A stretch of DNA of 64,000 nt from Streptomyces bacillaris (GTDB lineage Bacteria; Actinomycetota; Actinomycetes; Streptomycetales; Streptomycetaceae): positions 3,720,001 through 3,784,000 of the forward strand of contig NZ_CP029378.1 in the NCBI RefSeq assembly GCF_003268675.1, written 5' to 3'. Positions 33,231 through 41,540 of this stretch are shown here, piece by piece. A model generated the notes under the pieces. It saw only the letters and a list, made by a program, of their open reading frames with translations, was not told where the DNA came from and searched no databases. Position 1 is the first letter of the stretch. Every line of letters begins with the position of its first letter. The translations under genes and the position numbers were made by a program.

Positions 33231-33881
33231 ATGAGCAAGAGCGACGGCGGCAAGAGCGCCGGTACCGACAGGAACCCCACCCTCCGGATCGCCCAGCAGC
33301 CGGAGGCGGACGAGCTCCTCGCCCGTAGCCCGCTGGCCGCCCTCGTCGGCATGCTGCTGGACCAACAGGTCCCGATGGAGTGGGCGTTCACGGGCCCGTA
33401 CACGCTGGCGGAGCGGATGGGCTCGGACGATCTGGACGCGGCCGGGATCGCCACGTACGACCCCGAGGCCTTCACCGCCCTCTTCACCACCAAACCGGCC
33501 CTCCACCGCTACCCCGGTTCCATGGCCCAGCGGGTCCAGCAGCTGTGCCAGTACCTGGTGGCGGAGTACGGCGGGGACGCGAGCGCGGTGTGGCGGGACG
33601 CGGAGAGCGGGGAGGAACTGCTGCGGCGGCTGAACGAGCTGCCCGGTTTCGGCACGCAGAAGGCCCAGATCTTCCTGGCGCTGCTCGGCAAGCAGTTCGG
33701 CGTACGTCCGCCGGGGTGGCGGGCGGCGGCGGGGTCGTACGGGGAGGAGGGCTCGCGCCGGTCGGTCGCGGACATCACCGGCCCGGAGTCGCTGGCGGAG
33801 GTACGCGCGTACAAGCAGGAGGCCAAGGCGGCGGCAAAGGCGGCGAAAGCGAAGAAAGCAGCGGCGAAGACGACGAAGTAG
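33231..33881 (+). CDS. HhH-GPD-type base excision repair protein
   Basis: 216-aa protein resembling the HhH-GPD glycosylase superfamily as found in actinomycetes. It has LVGMLLDQQVPMEWAFTGPY (helical core), RVQQLCQYLVAEYGGDASAV, and the helix-hairpin-helix LNELPGFGTQKAQIFLALLG. The catalytic Asp expected after the hairpin is not obvious (RPPGWRAAAGSYGEEGSR), so glycosylase activity is uncertain. The C-terminus is a lysine/alanine tail (KQEAKAAAKAAKAKKAAAKT), which could give non-specific DNA binding as in histone-like tails. Confidence 0.82.
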   Translation: MSKSDGGKSAGTDRNPTLRIAQQPEADELLARSPLAALVGMLLDQQVPMEWAFTGPYTLAERMGSDDLDAAGIATYDPEAFTALFTTKPALHRYPGSMAQRVQQLCQYLVAEYGGDASAVWRDAESGEELLRRLNELPGFGTQKAQIFLALLGKQFGVRPPGWRAAAGSYGEEGSRRSVADITGPESLAEVRAYKQEAKAAAKAAKAKKAAAKTTK

Positions 33882-34157
33882 CCCGCGAAGAACAAGACCA
33901 CGGAGAGAGGACCACGGAGGGAAGACGACAGAGGGAAGACGACGGAGGCATGTCGACGGGAAGGACCACGGGGAGGCAAGGGGACCAGCTGATGACCGGA
34001 ATACACAGTCCAGCACGCAGCCGGACAGAACAGTCGGCGGAAACGATCAAAACCAGCCATTGCTGTTCCCAGGAGCCACCCCACTCGCTAGCTTTCGCAG
34101 CAGCTTTCGCAGCACATTCGTTCGCTCGTCCGTCACGTCTCGACCGGAAGGACTCTT
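33882..34157 (+). other. Spacer with GACCACGGAG/GAAGACGAC repeats
   Basis: No gene seen. The first 100 bp are short purine-rich repeats (accacggag, ggaagacgac). A less GC-rich stretch at 34000-34130 probably contains the promoter of the M28 peptidase; GGAAGGA 6 nt before GTG 34158 is its ribosome site. Confidence 0.4.
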
Positions 34158-35741
34158 GTGCACGCAACACGTCGCAGAGCCATGGCAGTTGTGGCCGCCA
34201 CCGCTCTGGCCACGCCGCTCCTCCTGGGCGCCGCCCCGTTCCACGGGCCTTCGCACGGGCACGGCCACTCGAAGCCCGGGGCAGGTCACTCGACAGGCCC
34301 CTCGAAGGAAGCGGTCAAGCTGTCCCGGGAGTTGGTGAAGAACGCGTCCGCGCGTGACGCCTACCGCCATCTCCAGCAGTTCCAGGCGATAGCCGACTCG
34401 GCCGGCGGTCACCGCGCGGCGGGCTCGCTCGGCCACGACGCCTCGGCGGCGTACGTCTACCGGCAGCTCCAGCGTGCCGGGTACCAGGTCTCGTACCAGA
34501 CCTTCACCTTCGTCTACACCGAGACCCTGGCCGAAAAGCTCGCCGTGGTCTCGCCCTCGCCGCGCGATGTGACGATCAAGGCGATGACGTACACCCCGTC
34601 GACCCGGGTGGGCGGTCTGACGGCGGGGCTCGTCGCCGTCCCCGTCGACGACACGACCGGCTGCGAGGCGTCCGACTACGCCTCCGCCAACTTCACCGGC
34701 AAGATCGCGCTGATCAAGCGCGGCGGCTGCACCTTCGCCGACAAGCAGGCGGCGGCAGCGGCGGCCGGAGCGGCCGGAGCGGTCATCTACAACAACACCG
34801 AGGGCGCCCTGTCCGGCACGCTCGGCGAGGTCGGCGCGGGGAAGATCCCGACCGGTGGGGTCACGCAGGAGGAGGGCGAGAAGCTCGCCGCCGAGGCGGC
34901 CGCCGGTGACGTGACGGTCTCCTTCGAGGTCCGCCAGCTCCAGGAGAACCGCACCACCCGCAACGTCGTCGCGGACACGCGCACCGGCAAGGCCGCGAAC
35001 ACCGTGGTGCTCGGCGCCCACCTCGACTCCGTCACCGAGGGCCCCGGCATCAACGACAACGGCTCGGGCTCCGCCGGTCTGCTCGAAGTCGCCCTGGAAC
35101 TCGCCAAGTCGAAGAGCAAGCCCGCCAACAAGGTGCGGTTCGCCTGGTGGTCGGCCGAGGAGAACGGCCTGCTCGGCTCCGAGGCGTACGTCGCGTCGCT
35201 CTCCGAGAAGCAGCGCCAGCAGATCAAGCTCTACCTGAACTTCGACATGATCGCCTCGCCCAACGGCGTCCAGTTCGTCTACGACGGCGACGACTCCGAC
35301 GGCGTCGGCGCGGGCCCCGGCCCGGAGGGCTCCGCCCAACTGGAGCGGGACATCAACGAGTTCCTCGACAGCAAGGGCAAGAAGCACGAGGGCACGGACT
35401 TCACCGGCCGCTCGGACTACGGGCCGTTCATCGAGGTGGGCATCCCCTCGGGCGGTACGTTCACAGGCGCCGAGGGCCTCAAGACGGCGGCCCAGGCCCG
35501 GACGTACGGCGGCCAGGAGGGTGTCGCCTACGACCCCTGCTACCACGAGGCCTGTGACGACCTGAGCAACATCAGCATGAAGCACTTCGACGTCAACATC
35601 GACGTGATCGCCAACGCGGTCGGCACGTACGCCCACGACCTGCGCTCGCTGACCCGCCCGGTCACCCCGTCGCCCAGCACCGGCACGCCGGGCAGCGGCG
35701 GCGGCCTGCACGACGGCCACGGCCACGAGGTCACGGAGTAA
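34158..35741 (+). CDS. Secreted M28-family metallo-aminopeptidase with PA domain
   Basis: 527-aa exported zinc peptidase. A signal peptide is at 1-27 (HATRRRAMAVVAATALATPL, LLGAAP). A protease-associated domain sits at ~160-260 (DYASANFTGKIALIKRGGCT). The M28 catalytic domain carries zinc ligands in order: LGAHLDSV (His), GINDNGSGSAG (bridging Asp), WWSAEENGLLGS (catalytic Glu and ligand Glu), LNFDMIAS (Asp) and CYHEACDDL (final His). Two Cys near the end are likely disulfide-bonded. The C-terminal His/Gly tail (GGGLHDGHGHE) is unusual. It resembles streptomycete leucine/Lys aminopeptidases; exact specificity is unknown. Confidence 0.92.
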   Translation: MHATRRRAMAVVAATALATPLLLGAAPFHGPSHGHGHSKPGAGHSTGPSKEAVKLSRELVKNASARDAYRHLQQFQAIADSAGGHRAAGSLGHDASAAYVYRQLQRAGYQVSYQTFTFVYTETLAEKLAVVSPSPRDVTIKAMTYTPSTRVGGLTAGLVAVPVDDTTGCEASDYASANFTGKIALIKRGGCTFADKQAAAAAAGAAGAVIYNNTEGALSGTLGEVGAGKIPTGGVTQEEGEKLAAEAAAGDVTVSFEVRQLQENRTTRNVVADTRTGKAANTVVLGAHLDSVTEGPGINDNGSGSAGLLEVALELAKSKSKPANKVRFAWWSAEENGLLGSEAYVASLSEKQRQQIKLYLNFDMIASPNGVQFVYDGDDSDGVGAGPGPEGSAQLERDINEFLDSKGKKHEGTDFTGRSDYGPFIEVGIPSGGTFTGAEGLKTAAQARTYGGQEGVAYDPCYHEACDDLSNISMKHFDVNIDVIANAVGTYAHDLRSLTRPVTPSPSTGTPGSGGGLHDGHGHEVTE

Positions 35742-35814
35742 CACCTTCACCCTCGGCGCACGCCCGAACACGCACACAGACACAGAAACACAGAGCCACA
35801 CAGGCACACACCGA

Positions 35815-35862
35815 GCACGCCGCAGGCGCAAGGGGTCCAACGCCCCCCGGCCTGCGGCGTGC
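35815..35862 (+). terminator. Strong terminator hairpin after the M28 peptidase
   Basis: Perfect 13-bp inverted repeat GCACGCCGCAGGC (35815-35827) and its complement (35850-35862) with a 22-nt loop, 74 bp after the stop codon. No U tract. Confidence 0.75.
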
Positions 35863-36028
35863 CCGCGCGCGGCTCCCCCTCCTCCACGGCTGCGGGGCGA
35901 TCCCCACCCGTACGAGGGAAACCCTGTCCCGGTATCCAGCGCTATGCGGCGCTCTACAACGTTTCGCAGGCCACCGCAGTGGGGTTCCCCGGCTGCGCCC
36001 GGCGCCCCTTGACCGGTAGGCTTTCCGT

Positions 36029-36325
36029 GTGATCTTCAAGCGCATCGGAAATGGGCGGCCATACCCCGACCACGGCCGGGAAAGCACCCGACAGTGGGCG
36101 GATGTCGCGCCGCGTCCGGTTCGCCTGGACCAGCTCGTGACCACCAAGGGCCAGCTGGACCTGGAGACCCTCCTCGCCGAGGACTCCACGTTCTACGGCG
36201 ACCTCTTCGCCCACGTCGTGAAGTGGCAGGGCGACCTGTATCTCGAGGACGGGCTGCACCGGGCGGTGCGGGCCGCGCTCCAGCAGCGCCAGGTGCTGCA
36301 CGCACGCGTCCTCGAACTGGGCTGA
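36029..36325 (+). CDS. Conserved small protein, 98 aa (often labelled VapB-like)
   Basis: Starts MIFKRIGNGRPYPDHG from a GTG codon. Highly conserved streptomycete family of uncertain role; databases sometimes label it a VapB-type antitoxin, but no toxin gene is adjacent. The C-terminal DLYLEDGLHRAVRAALQQRQ contains a DG-x-HR motif as found in ParB/sulfiredoxin-fold proteins, an observation that fits a nucleotide- or DNA-related fold at least as well as an antitoxin. Confidence 0.75.
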   Translation: MIFKRIGNGRPYPDHGRESTRQWADVAPRPVRLDQLVTTKGQLDLETLLAEDSTFYGDLFAHVVKWQGDLYLEDGLHRAVRAALQQRQVLHARVLELG

Positions 36326-36539
36326 CGCCACCGCACGGGCCCTCCCGGCCCCCGCCCTCCCCGTACGCGCCCGCACCCACGCCCGCGCCCGCGCACATAT
36401 CACCCTCATAACACCGGCACACGGATTCGGGCCTTTCGGGTGCTTTCGCGCTCATCCGGGTGCCATACGTTGATCATTTAGTACGCAGCATCACCGGGCC
36501 GCACTACGCTGCCTCCATGAGCATGCTCACTCCCCCGGC

Positions 36540-37178
36540 ATGGGCGGAAAGTACCGCATCACGGGCAACACCTACCCCCGCATGCGCCGCCCCCGAAACC
36601 GCCGGCGGATCGTCCTCGCGGGCGTCTCGGCAGTGGTGGCCCTCGGCCTGGCCGGCTGGGGAACCCTGCAGCTCATCGACGTCTTCACGGGCGGCGACCA
36701 GAGCGCCAGCGCCGCCGGCCACAAGCGGGACTGCCCCACGCCGACGCCGACCCCGGCGGCCCCCGCGAAGGCCCTCCCGAAGCCGGCCGCCATCAAGGTC
36801 AACGTCTACAACGCGACGACGACCACCGGGCTCGCCAAGGCGGCGGCGGACGAGCTGAAGAAGCGCGGGTTCACCGTCGGTGAGGTGGGCAACGCCCCGG
36901 AGGCGTACGACAAGAAGGTCCCCGGCCCCGGCGTGCTGCTCGGCGCCCCGACGGCCGTGGACGGCAGCTTCGCGGTCCTGGGCACGCAGTTGCCGGGCAC
37001 GGTGCAGAAGACCGACACCCGGAAGACGGCGGAGGTCGACCTGATCCTCGGGGCGAAGTTCAAGGCGTTCAGCACCCCGGCGGAGGCGACCGCCGCGATG
37101 ACGGCGCTGACGAAGCCGTCCCCGGCACCGTCGTCGACGTCCTGCGCACCGACGCCACCGAAGACGAAGAACGGCTGA
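36540..37178 (+). CDS. LytR C-terminal-domain membrane protein
   Basis: 212 aa from ATG 36540. One transmembrane helix is at ~23-45 (RRIVLAGVSAVVALGLAGWG), then a Thr/Pro linker and a LytR_C domain (IKVNVYNATTTTGLAKAAAD, ELKKRGFTVGEVGNAPEAYD), the extracytoplasmic module of LytR-CpsA-Psr-associated wall proteins. The 5' end may be off by one base: ATG 36517 (MSMLTPP) would join MGGKYRITGN in frame if one G were added to CCCCCGG at 36532-36538. Neither start has a ribosome site. Confidence 0.85.
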   Translation: MGGKYRITGNTYPRMRRPRNRRRIVLAGVSAVVALGLAGWGTLQLIDVFTGGDQSASAAGHKRDCPTPTPTPAAPAKALPKPAAIKVNVYNATTTTGLAKAAADELKKRGFTVGEVGNAPEAYDKKVPGPGVLLGAPTAVDGSFAVLGTQLPGTVQKTDTRKTAEVDLILGAKFKAFSTPAEATAAMTALTKPSPAPSSTSCAPTPPKTKNG

Positions 37179-37274
37179 CCGAGCCCAGCGCCCGGCGGAA
37201 AGCGCCCGCCCGGAGCGGACACGCGCCTCCGCAGCACCGCGGCCCTCGGAGCAGGCGCCCCTCCGCGACACCGT

Positions 37275-37319
37275 AAAAAACGCCGCCGCCGCCAGAGGAA
37301 CACCCTCCAGCGGCGGCGA
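37275..37319 (-). terminator. Intrinsic terminator of upp
   Basis: On the minus strand, CGCCGCCGC pairs with GCGGCGGCG across a ~20-nt loop and is followed by TTTTTT (37275-37280), about 37 bp beyond the upp stop. This is one of the few classical U-tract terminators in the window. Confidence 0.85.
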
Positions 37320-37355
37320 CCACTCCACTACGGCCGACTGCTCCGCGGCTGCCGG

Positions 37356-37991
37356 CTACTCCGCGGTGCCGTACATCCGGTCCCCGGCGTCACCGAGCCC
37401 CGGCACGATGTAGCCGTTCTCGTTGAGCCGCTCGTCGACGGAGGCGGTGACGACGGTGACGGGGGTGCCCGCCAGCTCGCGCTCCATCACCTCGACGCCC
37501 TCGGGCGCGGCGAGGAGGACGACGGCGGTGACATCGTCGGCGCCGCGCTTGATCAGCTCCTGGATGGCGGCGACGAGGGTGCCGCCGGTGGCCAGCATCG
37601 GGTCGAGGACGTAGACCTGGCGGCCGGAGAGGTCCTCGGGCATCCGGGTCGCGTACGTCTCCGCCTGGAGCGTCTCCTCGTTGCGGATCATGCCGAGGAA
37701 GCCCACCTCGGCGGTGGGCAGCAGCCGCACCATGCCGTCCAGCATGCCGAGCCCGGCACGCAGGATCGGGACGACGAGGGGGCGAGGGTGCGAGAGCTTG
37801 ACACCGGTCGTGGGCGTGACCGGGGTGTCGATGTCGACCTGCTCGGTCCGCACATCCCGGGTGGCCTCGTACGCGAGAAGGGTGACCAGCTCGTCGGCGA
37901 GGCGCCGGAAGGTCGGGGAGTCGGTGCGCTTGTCGCGCAGCGTGGTCAGTTTGTGCGCCACCAGCGGGTGGTCGACGACGTGGATCCGCAT
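37356..37991 (-). CDS. upp: Uracil phosphoribosyltransferase
   Basis: 211-aa pyrimidine salvage enzyme making UMP from uracil and PRPP. The PRPP-binding loop is VYVLDPMLATGGTLVAAIQE; the uracil-contacting C-terminus is ENGYIVPGLGDAGDRMYGT. The N-terminal HVVDHPLVAHKLTTLRDKRT and VVPILRAGLGMLDGM are diagnostic. Length is normal (about 210). Confidence 0.97.
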   Translation of the reverse strand: MRIHVVDHPLVAHKLTTLRDKRTDSPTFRRLADELVTLLAYEATRDVRTEQVDIDTPVTPTTGVKLSHPRPLVVPILRAGLGMLDGMVRLLPTAEVGFLGMIRNEETLQAETYATRMPEDLSGRQVYVLDPMLATGGTLVAAIQELIKRGADDVTAVVLLAAPEGVEVMERELAGTPVTVVTASVDERLNENGYIVPGLGDAGDRMYGTAE

Positions 37992-38093
37992 GCGTCAACA
38001 GTAACCGTGCCTTCCGGCACTCTGCGCTGGCATCAACCACCTGTTCGGGGGGAAGGTGGGGGCATACGGACCCAGCGTTGGGGTGGTGTGTCG

Positions 38094-38345
38094 ATGGCGG
38101 ACGGGGAACAGCCGCGGAGCGCGGGCTCACGCAACGTGAGCGACGCGCCCGACGCGCGCGGGGCGCAGGACGCGCCGGGTGATCTCACGGACGCGCAGGA
38201 GAGTGACGCGGCCCGGCGCCGGCGACGCGCCCAGTTCCTCCGTGAGCTGCACGAGGCGAAGCAGCTGCGCGACCGGGTGCAGCCGCGCAGGGCCCGTGCG
38301 GCCCGTATGCGCCAACAGATGCGGATGCGTACGTTCCGCTGGTGA
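38094..38345 (+). CDS. Small basic conserved protein, 83 aa
   Basis: Unrecognised. The C-terminal half is strongly basic and helical (RRRRRAQFLRELHEAKQLRD, RARAARMRQQMRMRTFRW), the N-terminal half acidic and disordered. It could bind nucleic acid. Divergent from upp (102 bp between starts). A hairpin at 38522-38543 may terminate it. Confidence 0.6.
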   Translation: MADGEQPRSAGSRNVSDAPDARGAQDAPGDLTDAQESDAARRRRRAQFLRELHEAKQLRDRVQPRRARAARMRQQMRMRTFRW

Positions 38346-38521
38346 GGCCGCCCGGAGCCGTCCCGTACCACCGGCGCACTCCCCCGCCGATCGGGTCTCC
38401 CGGCGGTTCCGTCAGGGCGACGCCCGACCAGGCACTCCTGGAACTGATGGCCGACGCAACGGTCGAAGAGGTCTCGCTCGGCGCTTGTTTCTGCCACGAT
38501 GCCGATTGGGCGGGGCTCAGA

Positions 38522-38543
38522 GCAGACGGACTTTCCCGTCTGC
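38522..38543 (+). terminator. Hairpin upstream of the tRNA-deaminase-associated gene
   Basis: Perfect 8-bp stem GCAGACGG / CCGTCTGC with loop ACTTTC, in the 242-bp gap between the 83-aa gene and GTG 38588. No U tract; it could end the upstream transcript. Confidence 0.4.
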
Positions 38544-38587
38544 CCTCCCGTCGGACCGATTCACCTATGACCAGTGGGAGAGTCACG

Positions 38588-39196
38588 GTGTACTTCGCCG
38601 CACTGCTCGCGCGCACCGAAGACGGGTGGGAAGCGAGCGATACAGAGCTCGACGATGTGGAGACCCTGTCCGACCTGACGGATCTGGCCCAGGAGGCCTC
38701 GGTGGACGAGGACACGGTCCTGGTCTACATCGAGCAGGAGGACGCCTGGTTCGGCATCCTCCGGGTGGACGGTGAGGAGGACCCCCGTATCTACGTCTCG
38801 GACGCGTCCGCCGCCGCCCGCTCCTCCTACGGGGAGATCCTGCTCACCGACGAACTGCTCGGCCGCGAACCAGGGGCCGAGGACGAGATCGCCGCGCTGG
38901 AGGAGTTGGTCGACCTGGACGGTACGGAGGACGGCGAACCGACCGGCCCGACCGGCCCGACCGCCGGGGCAACACCCTCCTCCTCCGCCACCACGGCCAC
39001 GGCCACGACCGACACCAACGCCACCTCCGACTCCGATTTCGACTCCGACGCGGTCCCGGCGGGCCCGATCGGTGAGCTGGGGATCCTCGCGGACTTCGGG
39101 ATCTCCGAGAAGGACCTGCTGACCCTGCGGACCGACGCGCTGACGGAGATCGCGGACGCGCTGGGGGCATCGGAGGTCCTGGAAGCGGTCCGCTAG
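38588..39196 (+). CDS. tRNA adenosine deaminase-associated protein
   Basis: 202-aa acidic protein always found next to tadA in actinomycetes. It starts VYFAALLARTEDGWEASDTE (GTG 38588 with GGGAG at 7 nt), continues LDDVETLSDLTDLAQEASVD, EDAWFGILRVDGEEDPRIYV and SYGEILLTDELLGREPGAED, has a Thr/Ser-rich disordered linker at ~120-155, and ends in a small helical domain (ELGILADFGISEKDLLTLRT). Molecular role is unknown; inferred partner of TadA from conserved linkage. A longer frame runs back to 38342 but lacks a ribosome site. Confidence 0.88.
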   Translation: MYFAALLARTEDGWEASDTELDDVETLSDLTDLAQEASVDEDTVLVYIEQEDAWFGILRVDGEEDPRIYVSDASAAARSSYGEILLTDELLGREPGAEDEIAALEELVDLDGTEDGEPTGPTGPTAGATPSSSATTATATTDTNATSDSDFDSDAVPAGPIGELGILADFGISEKDLLTLRTDALTEIADALGASEVLEAVR

Positions 39197-39347
39197 GCCG
39201 GACCGCACGGTACGCGGGTACACGGGTACGGGTACGGGCGGCAGGTTCACGCCTGCACGCCGGGCCCACCCCCCATCCCACCCTCCTCCTCTTCCCACAC
39301 CCCTTCCCACCCCTTTCCGCCCCTCATGTGTTCGCTAAGGTCCGCGG

Positions 39348-39878
39348 GTGACCGCACGACCTCCGAACCCTTCCTCCCGGCCCTCCCCGGATCCCGTACG
39401 CGTACCTGTGCCGGACCCCGACCCCGTACGCGATCCGTGGCAGGCCCCGATGCGCCGTGCCCTGGCCGAGGCCGAGGAGGCGGCGTCGGCCGGTGACGTC
39501 CCGGTCGGCGCCGTCGTCCTGGGCCCCGACGGTACGGAGCTGGCCGCCGCCCACAACGAGCGCGAGGCCACCGGCGACCCCACGGCCCACGCCGAGATCC
39601 TGGCCCTGCGCCGGGCGGCCGAGGCGGTGGGCGAGTGGCGCCTGACCGACTGCACCCTGGTGGTCACCCTGGAGCCCTGCACGATGTGCGCGGGCGCCCT
39701 GGTGCAGTCCCGGGTGGCCCGGGTCGTCTACGGGGCCCGCGACGAGAAGGCGGGCGCGGCCGGCTCCCTCTGGGACGTCCTCCGCGACCGCCGCCTGAAC
39801 CACCGCCCGGAGGTCATCGCGGGCGTCCTGCAGACGGAGTGCGCGAGCCGACTGACGGCCTTCTTCCGCACCCGCTGA
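39348..39878 (+). CDS. tadA: tRNA-specific adenosine deaminase
   Basis: 176-aa enzyme converting A34 to inosine in tRNA-Arg(ACG). Zinc/catalytic motifs: HAE (DPTAHAEILALRRA) with the proton-shuttling Glu, and PCxxC (LEPCTMCAGALVQSRV). RVVYGARDEKAGAAGSLWDV and the terminal FFRTR are typical. The first ~30 residues are a Pro-rich DP-V-P repeat, longer than usual; conserved sequence begins near AMRRALAEAEEA. Initiates at GTG 39348. Confidence 0.95.
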   Translation: MTARPPNPSSRPSPDPVRVPVPDPDPVRDPWQAPMRRALAEAEEAASAGDVPVGAVVLGPDGTELAAAHNEREATGDPTAHAEILALRRAAEAVGEWRLTDCTLVVTLEPCTMCAGALVQSRVARVVYGARDEKAGAAGSLWDVLRDRRLNHRPEVIAGVLQTECASRLTAFFRTR

Positions 39879-39946
39879 CCGGGGCAGGCCCGCGCCCCCG
39901 GGAACCGATTTCTGTGCACGCCCCGGGATGGTCTAAGCTCTCTCTC

Positions 39947-40034
39947 GGTAGCGTGTCCGAGCGGCCGAAGGAGCTCGCCTCGAAAGCGAGTGTGGCGTAA
40001 CCCGTCACCGTGGGTTCAAATCCCACCGCTACCG
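39947..40034 (+). tRNA. tRNA-Ser(CGA)
   Basis: Class II tRNA of 88 nt. GGTAGCG (39947-39953) pairs with CGCTACC (40027-40033), discriminator G. Anticodon loop CTCGAAA on a CTCGC/GCGAG stem gives anticodon CGA (serine UCG). Long variable arm, T-loop TTCAAATC. An accessory region begins directly downstream. Confidence 0.95.
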
Positions 40035-40040
40035 CTTCTG

Positions 40041-40079
40041 ACGCCCCCTTGATCCGCGGAAACGCGATCGAGGGGGCGT
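40041..40079 (+). terminator. Terminator hairpin after tRNA-Ser(CGA)
   Basis: ACGCCCCCTTGATCCGCG folds back on CGCGATCGAGGGGGCGT around a GAAA tetraloop, with slight imperfection in the middle of the stem, 6 nt after the tRNA, followed by TTCT. Confidence 0.75.
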
Positions 40080-40118
40080 TCTGCATATACGGCCCCCGCT
40101 CACGCTCACGCGGAAGCG

Positions 40119-40313
40119 CTACCGCACCCAATGCCCCTGCCCCCTCGGCACCCCACGGCGCCACGCCTTCTGCTCAGGAGTGGGCTCCCACATGCGCCCG
40201 CAGCCCGCGCAGTACCAGACCCACTGCTGCGGCTCGGCCGGTCCGGTCCGGCTGGTGTCCCGCCAGAGCACCCGACGCCGCGGGCAGTGGGGGCAGATCA
40301 GCGGCTGGTCCAC
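40119..40313 (-). CDS. Small zinc-ribbon protein, 64 aa
   Basis: GTG 40313 with GGGAGGA 5 nt upstream. Two CxxC pairs (LICPHCPRRRVLW and WYCAGCGRMWEP) predict a zinc ribbon. Fifth and last of five tiny same-strand genes behind tRNA-Ser. Function unknown; such proteins are common in actinomycete integrated elements. Confidence 0.6.
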   Translation of the reverse strand: MDQPLICPHCPRRRVLWRDTSRTGPAEPQQWVWYCAGCGRMWEPTPEQKAWRRGVPRGQGHWVR

Positions 40314-40414
40314 GGTGTCCTCCCGGAGCGGGTATCGGGCCAGCGTGGCCCCGCCGCGTGGGCGGTGGTGCCCTCACCCAGTCCGACCACCCGCACGGGT
40401 GACGGCGGCGAGGG

Positions 40415-40609
40415 TCAGGAGGCGCGCGGATCGAACATTCCGTAGATGCCGTACGGCGGGAAGATGTCGACGCGGCGAGGGTAGTTGCCCTCGGCGCACT
40501 CGCCGCAGAGCAGATCACGGCCGGCGGACGTATGCCGCACGGCGGTGACGGGAGCCGTCCAACAGGCCTCGCAGGTACGCACATCCGTGGCCGACAAGGA
40601 GATGGTCAC
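40415..40609 (-). CDS. Small Cys-rich protein, 64 aa
   Basis: GTG 40609 preceded by GGAGGGCGG and overlapping the stop of the upstream gene (GTGA). Contains TCEACW and LCGEC pairs predicting a zinc site, and ends PPYGIYGMFDPRAS. Unrecognised; coupled to its neighbours. Confidence 0.6.
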   Translation of the reverse strand: MTISLSATDVRTCEACWTAPVTAVRHTSAGRDLLCGECAEGNYPRRVDIFPPYGIYGMFDPRAS

Positions 40610-40767
40610 CCGCCCTCCACGGGATAGGCCGCGGGCCGGACGCGAGGCGGGACCCGGCACGGCAACCGGTGCAGCACGACCGTGCCGCCCGCACCGGACG
40701 CCCCGTCCACCACGACCTCCTCCACCTGCCCCGGAGGAATCGCCTCGCAACAGCGGTCACACACCAC
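40606..40767 (-). CDS. Small Cys-rich protein, 53 aa
   Basis: Starts VVCDRCCEAIPPGQVEEVVV (GTG 40767, GGAGG 6 nt upstream, ATG-less). Its start overlaps the upstream gene's end and its TGA overlaps the next gene's GTG. CDRCC plus a later single Cys might bind zinc. Function unknown. Confidence 0.55.
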   Translation of the reverse strand: MVCDRCCEAIPPGQVEEVVVDGASGAGGTVVLHRLPCRVPPRVRPAAYPVEGG

Positions 40768-40912
40768 GCCGGGCCTCCCGCCACGTACGTCCCAGTTCGA
40801 CGGCCTTCGGACAGGGACGGCGGCCCACCCTGCACACCGCGCAGGCCACGGTGTGGCCAAGGAACACACGATACAGAGCATCCGGCCCAGCAACCCGCTC
40901 CACGGCCGTCAC
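40757..40912 (-). CDS. Small Cys-containing protein, 51 aa
   Basis: Starts VTAVERVAGPDALYRVFLGH at GTG 40912, which overlaps the stop of the gene before it. Contains TVACAVCRVGRRPCPKAVEL and ends GRTWREARRGV. The Cys-x2-Cys ... Cys pattern with a WREAR tail recurs in streptomycete element-borne proteins. Function unknown. Confidence 0.55.
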   Translation of the reverse strand: MTAVERVAGPDALYRVFLGHTVACAVCRVGRRPCPKAVELGRTWREARRGV

Positions 40913-41082
40913 TGCACCGGCTCCGGCGCTGGCTCTGGCTCTGGTTCCGCGCACCGGGGGCATCCACAGGCGGGAAGTCGCTGCGAGGTGTCCGGCTCGT
41001 CGAGCGGAATCACTTCGGCCCGCTTGCGCAGGACGCGAACGTCCCCCTCGCGATTCACCGCGTACACCTTGATCGTCATCAT
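40909..41082 (-). CDS. Small protein, 57 aa, first of the overlapping tiny-gene run
   Basis: Starts MMTIKVYAVNREGDVRVLRK (ATG 41082 or 41079) and ends with a Cys pair and Glu/Pro repeat (CGCPRCAEPEPEPAPEPVQ). TGA overlaps the next GTG. Too short for most gene finders, but its codon usage and overlap with the next genes support it. Confidence 0.55.
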   Translation of the reverse strand: MMTIKVYAVNREGDVRVLRKRAEVIPLDEPDTSQRLPACGCPRCAEPEPEPAPEPVQ

Positions 41083-41276
41083 GGGCAGTCACCCCGTCGC
41101 GTTAAGTGAGATACGCGGACGTTAGGTAAGGGCCGCGCGCCCGCGCCAGCGATGTGCATAGCTGTGCAGCCACCCCACTCTCAGGGGCATATGGCACCCT
41201 GTCCCCTTGACCCGAACCCCCTCCCTGCTCAACGGTGTTGCACATGGCTGCACGCCATTCGATCGGAGGTAGCGGC

Positions 41277-41540
41277 ATGTCGTTACAGTTCATCGGAATC
41301 GACCCCCAGACCGGAGACGACGAGAGTCCGACCGTGTGGGTAGACCAGGAGAAAGGCGAACTCGTCTTCCAGGGATGGAAGGCGGGCCCCGAACTCGAAG
41401 CCGAATGCGCCGCGCTCGAACTGCCCGGGCACGCCGTAGGAATCCCTGACACCGAAGCCGTGGTCCGCATCCCCGCCAGGATGGTGGACATGATCAGGAA
41501 GGCGTGCGATGCCGTCGAACGTGCCGAGCAGGTTCGCTGA
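41277..41540 (+). CDS. Hypothetical protein, 87 aa, upstream of DUF6879 gene
   Basis: ATG 41277 has GGAGG at 8 nt. Sequence MSLQFIGIDPQTGDDESPTV, WVDQEKGELVFQGWKAG ... RMVDMIRKACDAVERAEQVR. Recurrent neighbour of DUF6879 and XRE/DUF5753 genes in streptomycetes. It overlaps the next gene by 32 bp. Unknown role. Confidence 0.7.
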   Translation: MSLQFIGIDPQTGDDESPTVWVDQEKGELVFQGWKAGPELEAECAALELPGHAVGIPDTEAVVRIPARMVDMIRKACDAVERAEQVR

